DNA of 64,000 nt from a virus, in the IMG/VR virus record IMGVR_UViG_3300047462_000154, positions 62,001-126,000 of that record. One strand, 5' to 3'. Shown piece after piece: positions 33,067 through 42,193 of this stretch. Each line of letters begins with the position of its first letter. The stretch's first letter is position 1. The notes beneath the pieces were generated by a model. That model did no database searches. It was not told where the DNA came from and saw nothing but the letters and a program-made list of their open reading frames with translations. The translations under genes were made by a program, and so were the position numbers.

Positions 33067-34730
33067 TATTTTGATTCCAAAATATCAATTTTATCTGATA
33101 ATTCTTTTACCGCTTCAATTAAAAATGCAATTATATTATTATACCCAACTGTTAAATATCCACTATTTTCGCCCACAATTTCAGGCAAAACTTTTTGAAT
33201 TTCTTGTGCTATAACACCATATCTTTGGTTGCCATCTTTTTTATATTTTACACCGCGTAATTGTTTAATAATATCTAATCCTTTTGATGTTTCTATATCA
33301 GTTTTTAATCTTTCATCAGAAAAAGCAACAACACTACCATTCATAATCAAATCAGAATTTGAATCAATATTACCAACAATAGTTGTTCCAGAAACAAAAT
33401 TAATTCCTTGGGCACTATTAGCTGGTGCTTGTATGCCCCAATTATTAGTTAAATAATACGATGGAGAATATGCTGGTAAATTAAATGTCGCACGTGTATT
33501 AGAACAATCAAACACATTAATAATTCCAGTTCCATTGGTATTAGGAACAAATATTGCTAAATTACCGGCAATATTTCCTGAATATATTCCAGAATTTAAA
33601 TTACTACCATTAACACCAACAGCAAAACCAGTTGGAGAATATACATATCCAGTATTATCAAAATTATAATTAAAACTTCCTACTTCAATATCCAAAGTAT
33701 TTGTAGTAGAAGTCAAAGACATTGGAATTGTATTTTTTACAACAAATGATGGTGAAGAAATAGAAGTGAGATTTGATACCGCACCGTTATTCAAATTTAT
33801 AACAAATGGATAACTCATATTAGTTCCATTTGATGCAACAATATTATAATTGGTTCCATCATTTGAATGAATAATTTCCAAATTAGAAATATTGGTGTTA
33901 GTCAAAGCAAATGTTGAATTAACAACCAATGCTCCAGACATTGTACCACCGCTTTCTGGAACATAATTACCTTGAGAAAAATTAGCAGTAGAATATACTT
34001 CACTGCCATTAATAAACAATCCACCAGATGCAACTATATTAAGACCGCTATTTGTTATAGGCTGAAGGAATAAATTACCCTGACTAAAATATATCGATTG
34101 ATTGCCGCCAAATAAACCAAGAACACCACCATTAGATAATGCCATATTTAAATTTCCAGATTCATAAAAACTGAAATTTCCTGGTGCTCCACCCCATTGC
34201 ATACCAGTTGTTTTATCTGATTTAAAGAAGAAATGGTCAGAATATGCATAATTATCAAATTGTATGTTAGAAGTAACTTCCAATTCAGAACCATTTAATT
34301 GAATAGTTGATAAAACTGGACCCGATGGCGAATTTTGAAATTCAATTTTTGGCATTACTGAATTTGTTAAAATTAATATTCCATTATTTGTTAACTCTGA
34401 TTCATCACCTACACCATCAGATACAATAATGTTTCCAGTAAATTTTGGATTTGATGCAGCAACTAATGGAATCCAAACAAGACTCGAATCAAAATAATTC
34501 AATGTAGAATTATTTAAATCATACCATAATTGCCCAATCAATGGATTAGATGGCGCAATTATATTAGAAAAATTTTCCAAAAGATAAACAAAATTTTCAT
34601 CCAATGAACTACCATAATCAACAAAACCTTCACCAAATAAAGTCAATGAAGTTGCCGTGTTGTTCGTCGTGTTATCCAACAACATCGTTAAAAACGTGCC
34701 ATCACTCTTTGTTATTTGATAAGTCGCCAT
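33066..34730 (-). CDS. Tail fibre with S74 self-cleaving chaperone domain
   Basis: A 554-residue trimeric fibre. The N-terminus (DGTFLTMLLDN..., NPLIGQLWYD) is the adaptor domain common in aquatic T4-like phages. The C-terminal about 85 residues are the intramolecular chaperone/peptidase S74: SDERLKTDI with Ser471 and Lys476 as the catalytic dyad, GVIAQEIQKVLPEIV, then YNNIIAFLIEAVKEL coiled coil. By family knowledge the chaperone trimerises the fibre and cuts itself off. The middle is serine/asparagine-rich beta sequence. A late-type AATAAATA lies 18 bases upstream. Confidence 0.88.
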   Translation of the reverse strand: MATYQITKSDGTFLTMLLDNTTNNTATSLTLFGEGFVDYGSSLDENFVYLLENFSNIIAPSNPLIGQLWYDLNNSTLNYFDSSLVWIPLVAASNPKFTGNIIVSDGVGDESELTNNGILILTNSVMPKIEFQNSPSGPVLSTIQLNGSELEVTSNIQFDNYAYSDHFFFKSDKTTGMQWGGAPGNFSFYESGNLNMALSNGGVLGLFGGNQSIYFSQGNLFLQPITNSGLNIVASGGLFINGSEVYSTANFSQGNYVPESGGTMSGALVVNSTFALTNTNISNLEIIHSNDGTNYNIVASNGTNMSYPFVINLNNGAVSNLTSISSPSFVVKNTIPMSLTSTTNTLDIEVGSFNYNFDNTGYVYSPTGFAVGVNGSNLNSGIYSGNIAGNLAIFVPNTNGTGIINVFDCSNTRATFNLPAYSPSYYLTNNWGIQAPANSAQGINFVSGTTIVGNIDSNSDLIMNGSVVAFSDERLKTDIETSKGLDIIKQLRGVKYKKDGNQRYGVIAQEIQKVLPEIVGENSGYLTVGYNNIIAFLIEAVKELSDKIDILESK

Positions 34731-34747
34731 TGTTATACCTTTTATGA

Positions 34748-34755
34748 TATTTATT
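34748..34755 (-). promoter_or_regulatory. Late promoter variant AATAAATA
   Basis: Reverse-strand octamer 18 bases before ATG 34730, ahead of an AAAAGG ribosome site. Confidence 0.45.
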
Positions 34756-34924
34756 ATTTCATAATATTTAAGAAAATATCAATTTTGTTTGACAAAAATA
34801 GTTCTTATTTTTATTTCGTCAAAAGTTTTTTGTCCAGATTTTAATAACTTGTAATATATATCTATGGAATTTCATTTGAGACAAAAGTGACATTACCTAT
34901 AATCAGGTATTAGGCAATTATGTG

Positions 34925-34932
34925 GATAAATA
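34925..34932 (+). promoter_or_regulatory. Late promoter variant GATAAATA
   Basis: Octamer 22 bases before TTG 34954, followed by an AAGGGAG ribosome site. It lies in the 223-base divergent gap 34731-34953; nothing else certain is seen in that gap. Confidence 0.55.
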
Positions 34933-34953
34933 TTATAAAAAAGGGAGATAAAA

Positions 34954-35496
34954 TTGTTAAGAAACACAGAAAAAATGTTAGAATACCATTATAAAAATAA
35001 TTTAGAATTAAGAACTATGATTGATAATTTAGAATCATTTTCATTAGAAGATATAGATAATTCAACATTACCTAAATGGATGAGACTTGCTTTAAAACAG
35101 AAAAAAGAAATTCAAATAGCAAATCAACAAATGATTTTTAATATTCAGGAAGGAAATATTAAAGAGAATTACGTTCAAGATGTTTCTGGCAAAATACTTA
35201 AATGGAATGGCACGGAAACTTATATTTATTTTGGTAGAAGTCAGATATTGGTAAATTTAAATGATTTGATTTTTGTATCCTCAAAAGGAATTTGGTTGGA
35301 TACTGTTTTTTCTAAAACAATTGACCCAAAATTAAATCAATGTGTTTTTGTTAAAAATGCTACATTTTCAGAATATAAAACATTTCGTCAAAACGAATTA
35401 CAAAAGAAATATCCAAACTTTGATAAATTACTTCCTGTAATCGGACAATCAGATAACATATCCAACACACAGCCATTCTCAATTTATCGTCCATAA
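34954..35496 (+). CDS. Hypothetical protein with TTG start
   Basis: A 180-residue soluble protein, not recognised. It starts at TTG 34954 with a very good AAGGGAG site eight bases ahead, so the non-ATG start is likely real. The N-terminal 60 residues are helical with a charged pattern, then a beta-rich region (ILKWNGTETYIYFGRSQILVN). A GATAAATA box precedes it, so it is probably a late gene, possibly structural. Confidence 0.65.
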   Translation: MLRNTEKMLEYHYKNNLELRTMIDNLESFSLEDIDNSTLPKWMRLALKQKKEIQIANQQMIFNIQEGNIKENYVQDVSGKILKWNGTETYIYFGRSQILVNLNDLIFVSSKGIWLDTVFSKTIDPKLNQCVFVKNATFSEYKTFRQNELQKKYPNFDKLLPVIGQSDNISNTQPFSIYRP

Positions 35497-35503
35497 TTTA
35501 AAG

Positions 35504-35532
35504 TTGACAAACTTGTTTTTTATGATTATGTA
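35504..35532 (+). promoter_or_regulatory. Host-type promoter TTGACA-N17-TATGTA
   Basis: Perfect -35 (35504-35509) and a TATGTA -10 (35527-35532) with 17-base spacing; RNA would start near 35539, leaving a leader of about 75 bases before the HTH gene at 35613. Confidence 0.6.
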
Positions 35533-35612
35533 GAGTTTGCTCTGGAGTGTTTTATATTTTGGATTTCGGACCAACATGTGATATTACTCTGGTTTTTCGA
35601 GAGGGATATCTA

Positions 35613-35915
35613 ATGATTGAAGAAACCAAATTTAAGGAATTACACAAAAAAGGCATGACAATGCAAGAAATGGCTAATGAACTTTCTTGTTCCTATGCCA
35701 GCGTTTATCAAACACATAAAAGTTTAAATTTAGAACCAAACAAAAAATCAAATGAAAGACATGCTAAAATTTTAGAACTTGTTAAAGAACATCCTGAATT
35801 AAGTTATGAAGAAATTGGTAAATTAGTCAACTGCACTCGTCAAAACGTTTCTGTTGTATGTTTGGAAAAACATAAAATAAGACGTAGGAATACCGATGGT
35901 TCTTTAACCAAATGA
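35613..35915 (+). CDS. Tandem helix-turn-helix DNA-binding protein
   Basis: About 100 residues from ATG 35613, chosen over the frame's earlier start at 35547 because GAGAGGGATATCTA gives a ribosome site. Two HTH motifs are visible: MTMQEMANELSCSYASVYQ (about 15-34) and LSYEEIGKLVNCTRQNVSV (about 63-82). This resembles sigma region-4-like or simple regulator HTHs. It stands behind a host-type promoter at the head of a small-gene operon and may be an early regulator. Confidence 0.75.
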   Translation: MIEETKFKELHKKGMTMQEMANELSCSYASVYQTHKSLNLEPNKKSNERHAKILELVKEHPELSYEEIGKLVNCTRQNVSVVCLEKHKIRRRNTDGSLTK

Positions 35916-35934
35916 TTTCGCATAAAAATAAAAA

Positions 35935-36162
35935 ATGAAAAAAACTATTGATATTTTATCAATTATTGGTTTAGCCGCTTTAGTTATAGGTTTTATCAAT
36001 ACTGTATTTTTTAATCTTACTGGAATTATTTTCCTCTTAGGTTTAATGTTTTTATCAATTGTGGATTCTTTAAATAAAATAGAAAAAATAATTGCGATAA
36101 AATTTCATATATTTTATATTATTTTTATGATGCTTTGTACATATTTGGAAGTATTATCTTAA
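35935..36162 (+). CDS. Small membrane protein
   Basis: A 75-residue protein with three hydrophobic segments (about 6-23, 26-43 and 55-72). It ends at TAA directly before the ATG of the NUDIX frame at 36163. No family recognised. Confidence 0.6.
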   Translation: MKKTIDILSIIGLAALVIGFINTVFFNLTGIIFLLGLMFLSIVDSLNKIEKIIAIKFHIFYIIFMMLCTYLEVLS

Positions 36163-36581
36163 ATGCAAGAATATGTTTTAGGATTTTTGTTTTCTGAAGA
36201 CAAACAACAAGTCGCATTAATTTATAAAAATCGTCCAGTTTCTTTAAAAAATCAATGGAACGGAATTGGTGGTCATATTGAAGAAAATGAAACTGCTGAC
36301 AAAGCTATCATTAGAGAATTTTATGAAGAAACAGGTGTTCAAATAGAATCTTGGAATGACCCATTTTGTGTTGTACAAAATAAAATTTTTATTTGTACGT
36401 TTTTTGTGCATTTTCTGATTTAATCCAAAATATCAAATCAATGACTGATGAAAAAGTCGATGTTTTTGATGTTTATGAATTGAATGGCGTTATATCATTT
36501 GCACCATTAGTAAAAACCTTGATTAATCTAGCATTGGATGATAGCATAGAATATCCTGTTATGTTGCATGCAAAGGATTGA
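36163..36581 (+). pseudogene. NUDIX hydrolase, frame broken at a T homopolymer
   Basis: The first frame (36163-36423) holds a full NUDIX box: Gly37, Glu43, Arg51-Glu52, Glu55-Glu56 and Gly58 of the GX5EX7REUXEEXGU pattern. It then runs off after CTFF. The second frame (to 36581) continues with CAFSDLIQ, TDEKVDVFDVYEL and the APLVKTLINLAL helix expected at the end of this family. Adding one T to the six at 36400-36405 joins them into one about 140-residue enzyme that would hydrolyse a nucleoside diphosphate derivative. Either a sequencing under-call or a real mutation; the junction is not a classical slippery heptamer. Confidence 0.8.
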
Positions 36582-36583
36582 AT

Positions 36584-36658
36584 AATGATTTGGTTTGTAA
36601 TTTTCTTTGTTATATTTTTTACAATTAATTGTAAAAATATATGGAGAAGAAATCGATA
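36584..36658 (+). CDS. Very small membrane peptide ORF
   Basis: ATG 36584, two bases after the NUDIX stop, opens 24 codons of mostly Phe, Ile and Val, then a basic tail. It overlaps the frame of the next membrane protein and may be its true N-terminus if another indel is present. Weak call. Confidence 0.3.
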
Positions 36659-36947
36659 ATTTCTTTGCAGTTATTTTTGCATTAATTTTGTCCGTTTTTT
36701 TTGGAGTGATTGTATCCACTACTATTGGATGTTATTTGTCAGTCAAACAATATAGTTTTGATGTTCCATTAATTCAAATAAAAACCGTTAATGGAGCATC
36801 AGGAAATTTTTTCCTGGGAACAGGAAATATAACCAACATTATTTTTGGATTGCATTACCAGCACCAGATATTGCAGATGGTACAAATTATTATTGTCCAA
36901 CATTCACCGTTCCACAAAATTCAATAGAACCAAATTTTTCTTTCTAA
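36607..36947 (+). pseudogene. Membrane-anchored protein with apparent frameshift
   Basis: The first frame has one membrane helix (FFAVIFALILSVFFGVIV) followed by a soluble part ending ASGNFFLGTGNITNIIF. The second frame continues WIALPAPDIADG...CPTFTVPQNS to TAA at 36945-36947. Inserting one T in the five-T run at 36842-36846 joins the frames cleanly. The start is unclear: the first in-frame codon is TTG 36607, while a GGAGAAG near 36640 has no ATG after it. Function unknown; single-pass phage membrane protein. Confidence 0.5.
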
Positions 36948-36952
36948 AACAC

Positions 36953-36981
36953 TTGTCAACATAATTTTTTTATGCCATTAT
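36953..36981 (+). promoter_or_regulatory. Host-type promoter TTGTCA-N17-CATTAT
   Basis: The -35 TTGTCA (36953-36958) and CATTAT (36976-36981) have 17-base spacing. The in-frame ATG at 36972 would lie between the boxes, which favours ATG 37011 as the real start of the next gene. Confidence 0.4.
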
Positions 36982-37010
36982 CTGATGAGAACATCAGAAA
37001 TGGATTAGTT

Positions 37011-37334
37011 ATGGAACAGTTTGAAAAATTTATTGGAAAATCAATTACAACAATATTGACTTATTGTTTAGTTTTTATTGTGCTTTTACCATTTATAATC
37101 TATCAAGCTTGGGTTATTGTTCTATATTGGAAATGGTTTATTATGCCCATTTTCAATTTCAAACAAATAACGATTTTGTATGCAATCGTATTGCAAATGT
37201 TTGTTCAAATGTTCCGTTCATCACCGCGCCCAAACCCAGATGATAAAATTTGGAATGATACAATAAAAAAACCATTAATAAAAATAACAACGATTTTGAT
37301 TGTTGGATATGTGATTCATTTTTATATCAACTAA
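37011..37334 (+). CDS. Small membrane protein
   Basis: About 107 residues from ATG 37011 (GGATTAGTT upstream); an earlier ATG at 36972 is inside the presumed promoter. Hydrophobic segments at about 14-38, 39-68 and 88-105. No recognised family. It is followed closely by two HNH-like genes. Confidence 0.6.
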   Translation: MEQFEKFIGKSITTILTYCLVFIVLLPFIIYQAWVIVLYWKWFIMPIFNFKQITILYAIVLQMFVQMFRSSPRPNPDDKIWNDTIKKPLIKITTILIVGYVIHFYIN

Positions 37335-37349
37335 TTTGGGAATATGACT

Positions 37350-38228
37350 ATGCCTAAACAATTTACTTCAGATATTTCGATTCATGAAAAAGATAAATTT
37401 TTTCTTGAACATGCAAAAGAAAGAAATTATTCTTTTGATTTAATAAATGGTCTTATTTTGGATTCCAAAGGTAAAAGTTTAGGAACCAAAACTAAAAGAA
37501 ATATAATTTTTTACTATTGTACAAATGGAAAAACTTTTGGTATTGCGAGATGTAGAGCAATTTGGCTTTCCGTTCATGGTTATGTGGAAGAAGGTCTTCA
37601 GCCATCTCATATTTCAGAAGATTTAACAGATGATAATATTAAAAATATTCATCTAACTAATCTTTCTATGCGAAGCATAGAATCAAGTGCTCGCCGTTTA
37701 AAAAATAATAAACAGGCTGATAAAATTCGTCAAATGTTTGGTAAAATGACTTTAAATCAAGTCAATGAAGCACGCATTATCGCTAGAGAAAATAGTCTAA
37801 TTTCTTATCAGACACTTGCAAATAAATATGGTGTTTCTAAAACATCGATGGTTTTTGCCCTGCAAGGTAAAACATGGAAAGATGCGCAAGAACCGCCTGT
37901 GTTTCGCAAAAAAGAAATTTTGACGGAAAAGAAGCCACGTGTGCGCGGACCACGAGTTAGCAAACCTTCAGTTAAAACTACAGAAAAAGTAACTACAGAA
38001 AAAGCACCAATCATTAACCATCTAGTTAAAAAACAGGTTCATGTTGTTGATATAAAAGTTAAACAAAACACGGAAGAATTGCGTCGAATTGTCAAAAGCA
38101 TTTTGCTTAACAACAATAATATTTCTGATTTTGGTATAATGAAATTTCTTCAAATGCGAAGGATTTCATTTACTGATGCATCTATCATCAATATTTCCAA
38201 ATCAATCAGAAAAGAAATCCGATGCTAA
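37350..38228 (+). CDS. HNH-like DNA-binding/nuclease protein, paralogue A
   Basis: About 292 residues; ATG 37350 has GGGA eight bases ahead, while ATG 37344 is too close. Residues about 60-110 have an HNH-homing-endonuclease layout (RCRAIWLSVHGYVEEG, HISEDLTDDNIKNIHLTN), but the usual DHI/N residues are changed (HISED). A helix-turn-helix (YQTLANKYGVSKTSMVFAL) follows near 150, then a basic Arg/Lys/Pro linker and a C-terminal charged domain. It overlaps its paralogue by 7 bases. Nuclease activity is uncertain; DNA binding is likely. Confidence 0.65.
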   Translation: MPKQFTSDISIHEKDKFFLEHAKERNYSFDLINGLILDSKGKSLGTKTKRNIIFYYCTNGKTFGIARCRAIWLSVHGYVEEGLQPSHISEDLTDDNIKNIHLTNLSMRSIESSARRLKNNKQADKIRQMFGKMTLNQVNEARIIARENSLISYQTLANKYGVSKTSMVFALQGKTWKDAQEPPVFRKKEILTEKKPRVRGPRVSKPSVKTTEKVTTEKAPIINHLVKKQVHVVDIKVKQNTEELRRIVKSILLNNNNISDFGIMKFLQMRRISFTDASIINISKSIRKEIRC

Positions 38229-39007
38229 CTGAAATTGATAAATCTTTCCTTATCCATGCTGAAAAAAACGGATTTGTTTTTGATAAGGATAATGGAAAGA
38301 TTTATAATGGAAAAGGTAAAGAAATAGGAAGTAAATCTAAAAAAATTTGGATTATATCTTTTACTTTAAATTCCAAAGCAAAAGGAATTACAAGAGCACG
38401 AGCTATATGGCTGCATGCTAATGGTGAAATACCAGAAGGATATGGTGTTGGACACAAATCAGAAGATTTGTCAGATGATAATTTAAGTAATCTTGAATTA
38501 ACAACCAATTCAACACGCAACTCAAAAAGAAATAAATCTTATCGATATTCATCCGGTAGAAATAATAAAATAACTATCGATATTGTAAATGAAGATAGAA
38601 AATATTTTCGTGAAAACCCAAATGCATCTTATGATGAAAGAGCCGAAAAAAGAGGCATAACCAAAACATCATTAATTCATGCAATTTCTGGCAAATCTTG
38701 GAAAAATGCAACAGAAGAACCAGTTGCTATTAGAAAAGGCAAAGGAAAGCCGTCTACGGGTTTAAATAAAAAATCTATGCCAAGACTGCCTAAAATTAAT
38801 AAGCCTTTAAAATCCGTTTATATTAAGAATGAACTGACTCTTAAAAGAGAAGAAACATATAAAGTTGTGAAAAGTTTAATTTCTAATAATAGAAATTTAA
38901 CCAATAAAGGTATTATGAAATTTTTATGTATGAGAAATTTGCCATTTAATCCAAAAACGTTTTACCAAATAACTTCCAAAGCAAAAAAGGAATTATCTAA
39001 TATATGA
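38222..39007 (+). CDS. HNH-like DNA-binding/nuclease protein, paralogue B
   Basis: A 261-residue paralogue of the preceding gene with the same order: HNH-like region (RARAIWLHANGEIPEG, GHKSEDLSDDNLSNLELT), HTH (YDERAEKRGITKTSLIHAI), basic linker and a C-terminal domain sharing IMKFLxMRxxxF. Tandem paralogues suggest a mobile origin followed by duplication and perhaps use as a regulator. It ends at a strong terminator. Confidence 0.65.
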   Translation: MLTEIDKSFLIHAEKNGFVFDKDNGKIYNGKGKEIGSKSKKIWIISFTLNSKAKGITRARAIWLHANGEIPEGYGVGHKSEDLSDDNLSNLELTTNSTRNSKRNKSYRYSSGRNNKITIDIVNEDRKYFRENPNASYDERAEKRGITKTSLIHAISGKSWKNATEEPVAIRKGKGKPSTGLNKKSMPRLPKINKPLKSVYIKNELTLKREETYKVVKSLISNNRNLTNKGIMKFLCMRNLPFNPKTFYQITSKAKKELSNI

Positions 39008-39017
39008 TAAAATGATT

Positions 39018-39045
39018 AAAAACCCCGCAATATTGCGGGGTTTTT
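39018..39045. terminator. Strong bidirectional terminator
   Basis: AAAAACCCCGCAA and TTGCGGGGTTTTT form a GC-rich stem with U tails on both strands, between the convergent HNH-like gene and the tail sheath gene. Confidence 0.92.
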
Positions 39046-39067
39046 AATCTATGTTTATTTTTTTATT

Positions 39068-41986
39068 TTATTGTGAAACGTTAATATTATTTGGTAATGA
39101 TGTTGTTGTTGATGTTGTAGCAGCAGTATTATATGAAGAATTTGATTCAATACGAACTGGTATGTAAATAAACTCAACAGCAGTCAACGGTAAAATCAAA
39201 ACATCAATCCATAATTGATTAGCATCAAGTGTTGCCGCTGTGTTATTTGAAGAATCACAAATAACGGCAAAATCAGAGATTGCACGCATGCCAACAAGGT
39301 TAGATAAAAACTGTGAAACCGTATTGCCCGCTGCTGTTCTTGTTATATTGTCATTTTGTTCGAACAAATATGGTTTAGTTATTTGGTCAAGTTGGTAAGC
39401 GACATAATTAGCTAAACGTGCAACGTTTATTCTTGTTAATAAACTTGAATCTGTTGCAAGAGTTTTCTGTCCATAGAGAACCAATCCACGTCCAGGAATG
39501 TATGCAATAGGATTAATACTATTTGAATATAATGTATCGCGTTGTCCCTGATTAAGAATAACAGGTTGGAATGTTCCACCAGATGTTAAATATCCAACTG
39601 ATGTTGCATTTGTAATTAATCCTCTGGTGAAGCCAGCAGGCGCAAACCATGGATAAGAAATTTGGTCTGAATATGCAATGGTTCTTAATACCATAGTTGA
39701 TGGTGGAACCATAACAGAATTACCAGAAGTATCTTGTCCTAATCCCCAAGGATAACTGATACAAGCATAATCTGAGTGAGTAACTAAACCATCTTCACTA
39801 TCGATTGGAACATTTGCTGTATTATTAGCAAAGTTTGCAATTGAATTACTGCTTGGGTCTAATCTTGCGGGAGTATCAGCAACAATAAATGATACTTCGT
39901 TTTGATTTGTATTCAATGTTACCATGTCAGATAACAATTCAATATAACCAGGAACAGCAATTAAATTGTAACGTACTAATTCAGATAAAATATCTTGGTT
40001 AGTGCTAATACAAGAAGCCAATGATTGAACAACCATAATACGTTGCGCTTTACGTAAGAAATAAGGCGCACCATTTTCTTGATTGCCAGAAGCAGTAACC
40101 CAACGCGATGCTGATTCTAAAACTGGAAATACTGTATCACCAATATTATATGTAGAAACTGTATAATCAGTATTAGGGTCATAGCCACCAGCATTAAAAT
40201 ATGTTGGATTCCATTCTTTAACGTTACCATAAGCATAACGTGAATTGAATAAAAGCATGCCAGCAGGATATAAACGAGGGTCGGGACAATCAGGGTCTAC
40301 AAAACTTGAAATTGCCATATCAGCAGATAATTGAGAACCAAACGTATACGTTCCTGTGGCTCCGGCATATGATGGTCCAGAATCTTGTCTTGCATCAGCA
40401 AATACAATTCCAAAAGGAGATGTATTATCTGCATTATTAATTAATGTCCAAGAAGATGTTGATGCTGTGTAACGATAAATTAAAGGATAGCTTTCTGTAT
40501 TAGAAGAATTAAGCCACAAATCATTATCAACCAATGCGCCACCAGTGCTTTGTGATGTTGGCGCACTGCCAGAAATTTGAACACCGTTGGGGTCAGTTAA
40601 TGGGAATTGTGAACGATAACCTACCCAATTTTCTCCAGACCCGTACATAATATCTGCGCGAACATCAGCATTATACCAATAAGTTCCAGCCGCCGGGGCG
40701 GTAGTTGGTGCAACAACATCTGCTTCATAACTCAACGCTGCCCAATAAGTTCCATTCCAACGTCTAATTTGTTGTGAACCAGTTGATGGGTCATATCCAA
40801 TATAAAGATTGCCAACCGAAATACCTGAACCTAAACCAGCTAATGCAGCAGTATCTTTACCAGTTGTGCCATCAGATAATGTGGAAGCATATTGATAAAA
40901 TGGTGTTGATAATGTAATAAATGAATTTGTTGCAGAACTATAATATTTTACAATCCAATTTGCGCCATTATTGGAAACACTTCCCTTAATCCAAATCGAA
41001 CCAGCAGTTGAATTTGTTGGATAAGATGCATTGTTAGTATAATAAACTGATAAACCATTAGTTGTGCCAGCAGTTAAACCAAGAACGTTTAAAGAGTTTC
41101 CAGAAACATTGGCTATCGTGATTGGACCACCAGCAGTATTTGTAATAACCAACGCGCTGTTAACTACTGATGCAGTAATATTTGGTATTGTTGCGTTATT
41201 AATATTTGAAATAACGCTTGTTAAATTACCAGGAGATGTTATAGTTACTGTTGTGCCATTAATTGAAAAAGTCTCGCCAACATTTGCATCACTTGGAGAT
41301 GTGCCACCAACAACAGTTGTTGGATTTTGTGCTAACCATTGAGTTGTTCCAACTTGATACCAAGTACCACCAATTTTTTGATAAAGAAGATTGTTAGAAG
41401 TCCAAGGAACAATAGCAAGATTTCCATTAACACCGAAACTTGTTAATGGAACAAATGTTGAGCTATTGATTTGATTAATTGTTGGAACCAACACTTTCTG
41501 AGATACCCAAGCAGAACCAGGAAGCGCATTACCGTTTGACATAAAAACACCAAAAGTGGTGTCAGTTAAATCAAACCAATATGTACCATATGCTGGTGGT
41601 GATGTTGGGGCAGATGTTGATGGTTGTAACGAATTTAAATCAATATCTGCACGAAGAACATAACATTGATTTGATAAACCCAAATATGAATAAGCAGCAT
41701 GTAATCCGTACTCTGCTAATTCTGAAGCATTAACGGGTGTGCCTTGCACAGATGGAAAAACTGGATTACCAAAATTTGTTAGCAAATCTTGTTGCGATGT
41801 AGCAAGATATAATTGATTTGCAAGCGACGGCACAGTGTATGGGGCTATACCTGAACCAGAAGGTGATGTTTTGTTGGCGGCTGTTGCCATGATTATCAGC
41901 GGTACAGTGCCAGTTGTTGCTGGTCCGGTGCTCGGACTTTGAGTTATTGTAACTTGCACACCAGGAGAAATTAAATTTTCAGACAT
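39068..41986 (-). CDS. 18: Tail sheath protein (gp18), enlarged
   Basis: A 972-residue T4-type sheath. The N-terminus has the conserved ISPGVQV and a LIIMATAANKTSPSG handle; TPVNASELAEYGLHAAYSYLGLSNQCYVLRADID (in parts) and the C-terminal GMRAISDFAVICD, LPLTAVEFIYIPVRIE match sheath core domains. T4 gp18 is 659 residues; the excess lies in residues about 115-530, where GTYWFDLTDTTFG-type repeats and a VGETFSINGTTVTI...GLTAGT insert domain occur. These would decorate the outside of the contractile tail. GGAGG lies about nine bases before the ATG and AATAAATA is at 42027-42034. Confidence 0.92.
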   Translation of the reverse strand: MSENLISPGVQVTITQSPSTGPATTGTVPLIIMATAANKTSPSGSGIAPYTVPSLANQLYLATSQQDLLTNFGNPVFPSVQGTPVNASELAEYGLHAAYSYLGLSNQCYVLRADIDLNSLQPSTSAPTSPPAYGTYWFDLTDTTFGVFMSNGNALPGSAWVSQKVLVPTINQINSSTFVPLTSFGVNGNLAIVPWTSNNLLYQKIGGTWYQVGTTQWLAQNPTTVVGGTSPSDANVGETFSINGTTVTITSPGNLTSVISNINNATIPNITASVVNSALVITNTAGGPITIANVSGNSLNVLGLTAGTTNGLSVYYTNNASYPTNSTAGSIWIKGSVSNNGANWIVKYYSSATNSFITLSTPFYQYASTLSDGTTGKDTAALAGLGSGISVGNLYIGYDPSTGSQQIRRWNGTYWAALSYEADVVAPTTAPAAGTYWYNADVRADIMYGSGENWVGYRSQFPLTDPNGVQISGSAPTSQSTGGALVDNDLWLNSSNTESYPLIYRYTASTSSWTLINNADNTSPFGIVFADARQDSGPSYAGATGTYTFGSQLSADMAISSFVDPDCPDPRLYPAGMLLFNSRYAYGNVKEWNPTYFNAGGYDPNTDYTVSTYNIGDTVFPVLESASRWVTASGNQENGAPYFLRKAQRIMVVQSLASCISTNQDILSELVRYNLIAVPGYIELLSDMVTLNTNQNEVSFIVADTPARLDPSSNSIANFANNTANVPIDSEDGLVTHSDYACISYPWGLGQDTSGNSVMVPPSTMVLRTIAYSDQISYPWFAPAGFTRGLITNATSVGYLTSGGTFQPVILNQGQRDTLYSNSINPIAYIPGRGLVLYGQKTLATDSSLLTRINVARLANYVAYQLDQITKPYLFEQNDNITRTAAGNTVSQFLSNLVGMRAISDFAVICDSSNNTAATLDANQLWIDVLILPLTAVEFIYIPVRIESNSSYNTAATTSTTTSLPNNINVSQ

Positions 41987-42193
41987 TATTATTTGACCTC
42001 CAAAAAGTCTTTTTATTTGTTATTTCTATTTATTCGGAGGACGTGTTTTTAATGTATTAAGTAAACAAGTATGCACAAAATATTACTTGAAAAAAATATT
42101 TAGAACGGTATTTTTGTTTTGATTTTCAAAGTTTTTGAGATGGAACGTTGTAAATTTATTAAATTTTTTTTGCAGAAAATTTTTTTAGCAATT
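41987..42193. other. Noncoding gap between sheath and GMP reductase C-part
   Basis: No gene is seen on either strand. It holds the sheath's GGAGG site and a reverse-strand AATAAATA box at 42027-42034, about 41 bases before the sheath ATG. No clear terminator hairpin is visible for the gene ending at 42194. Confidence 0.5.

Noticed and set aside
36400-36406. Programmed -1 frameshift in the NUDIX gene
   Set aside because: The codon phase gives G-TTT-TTT, not a proper slippery heptamer, and other homopolymers nearby show the same defect.
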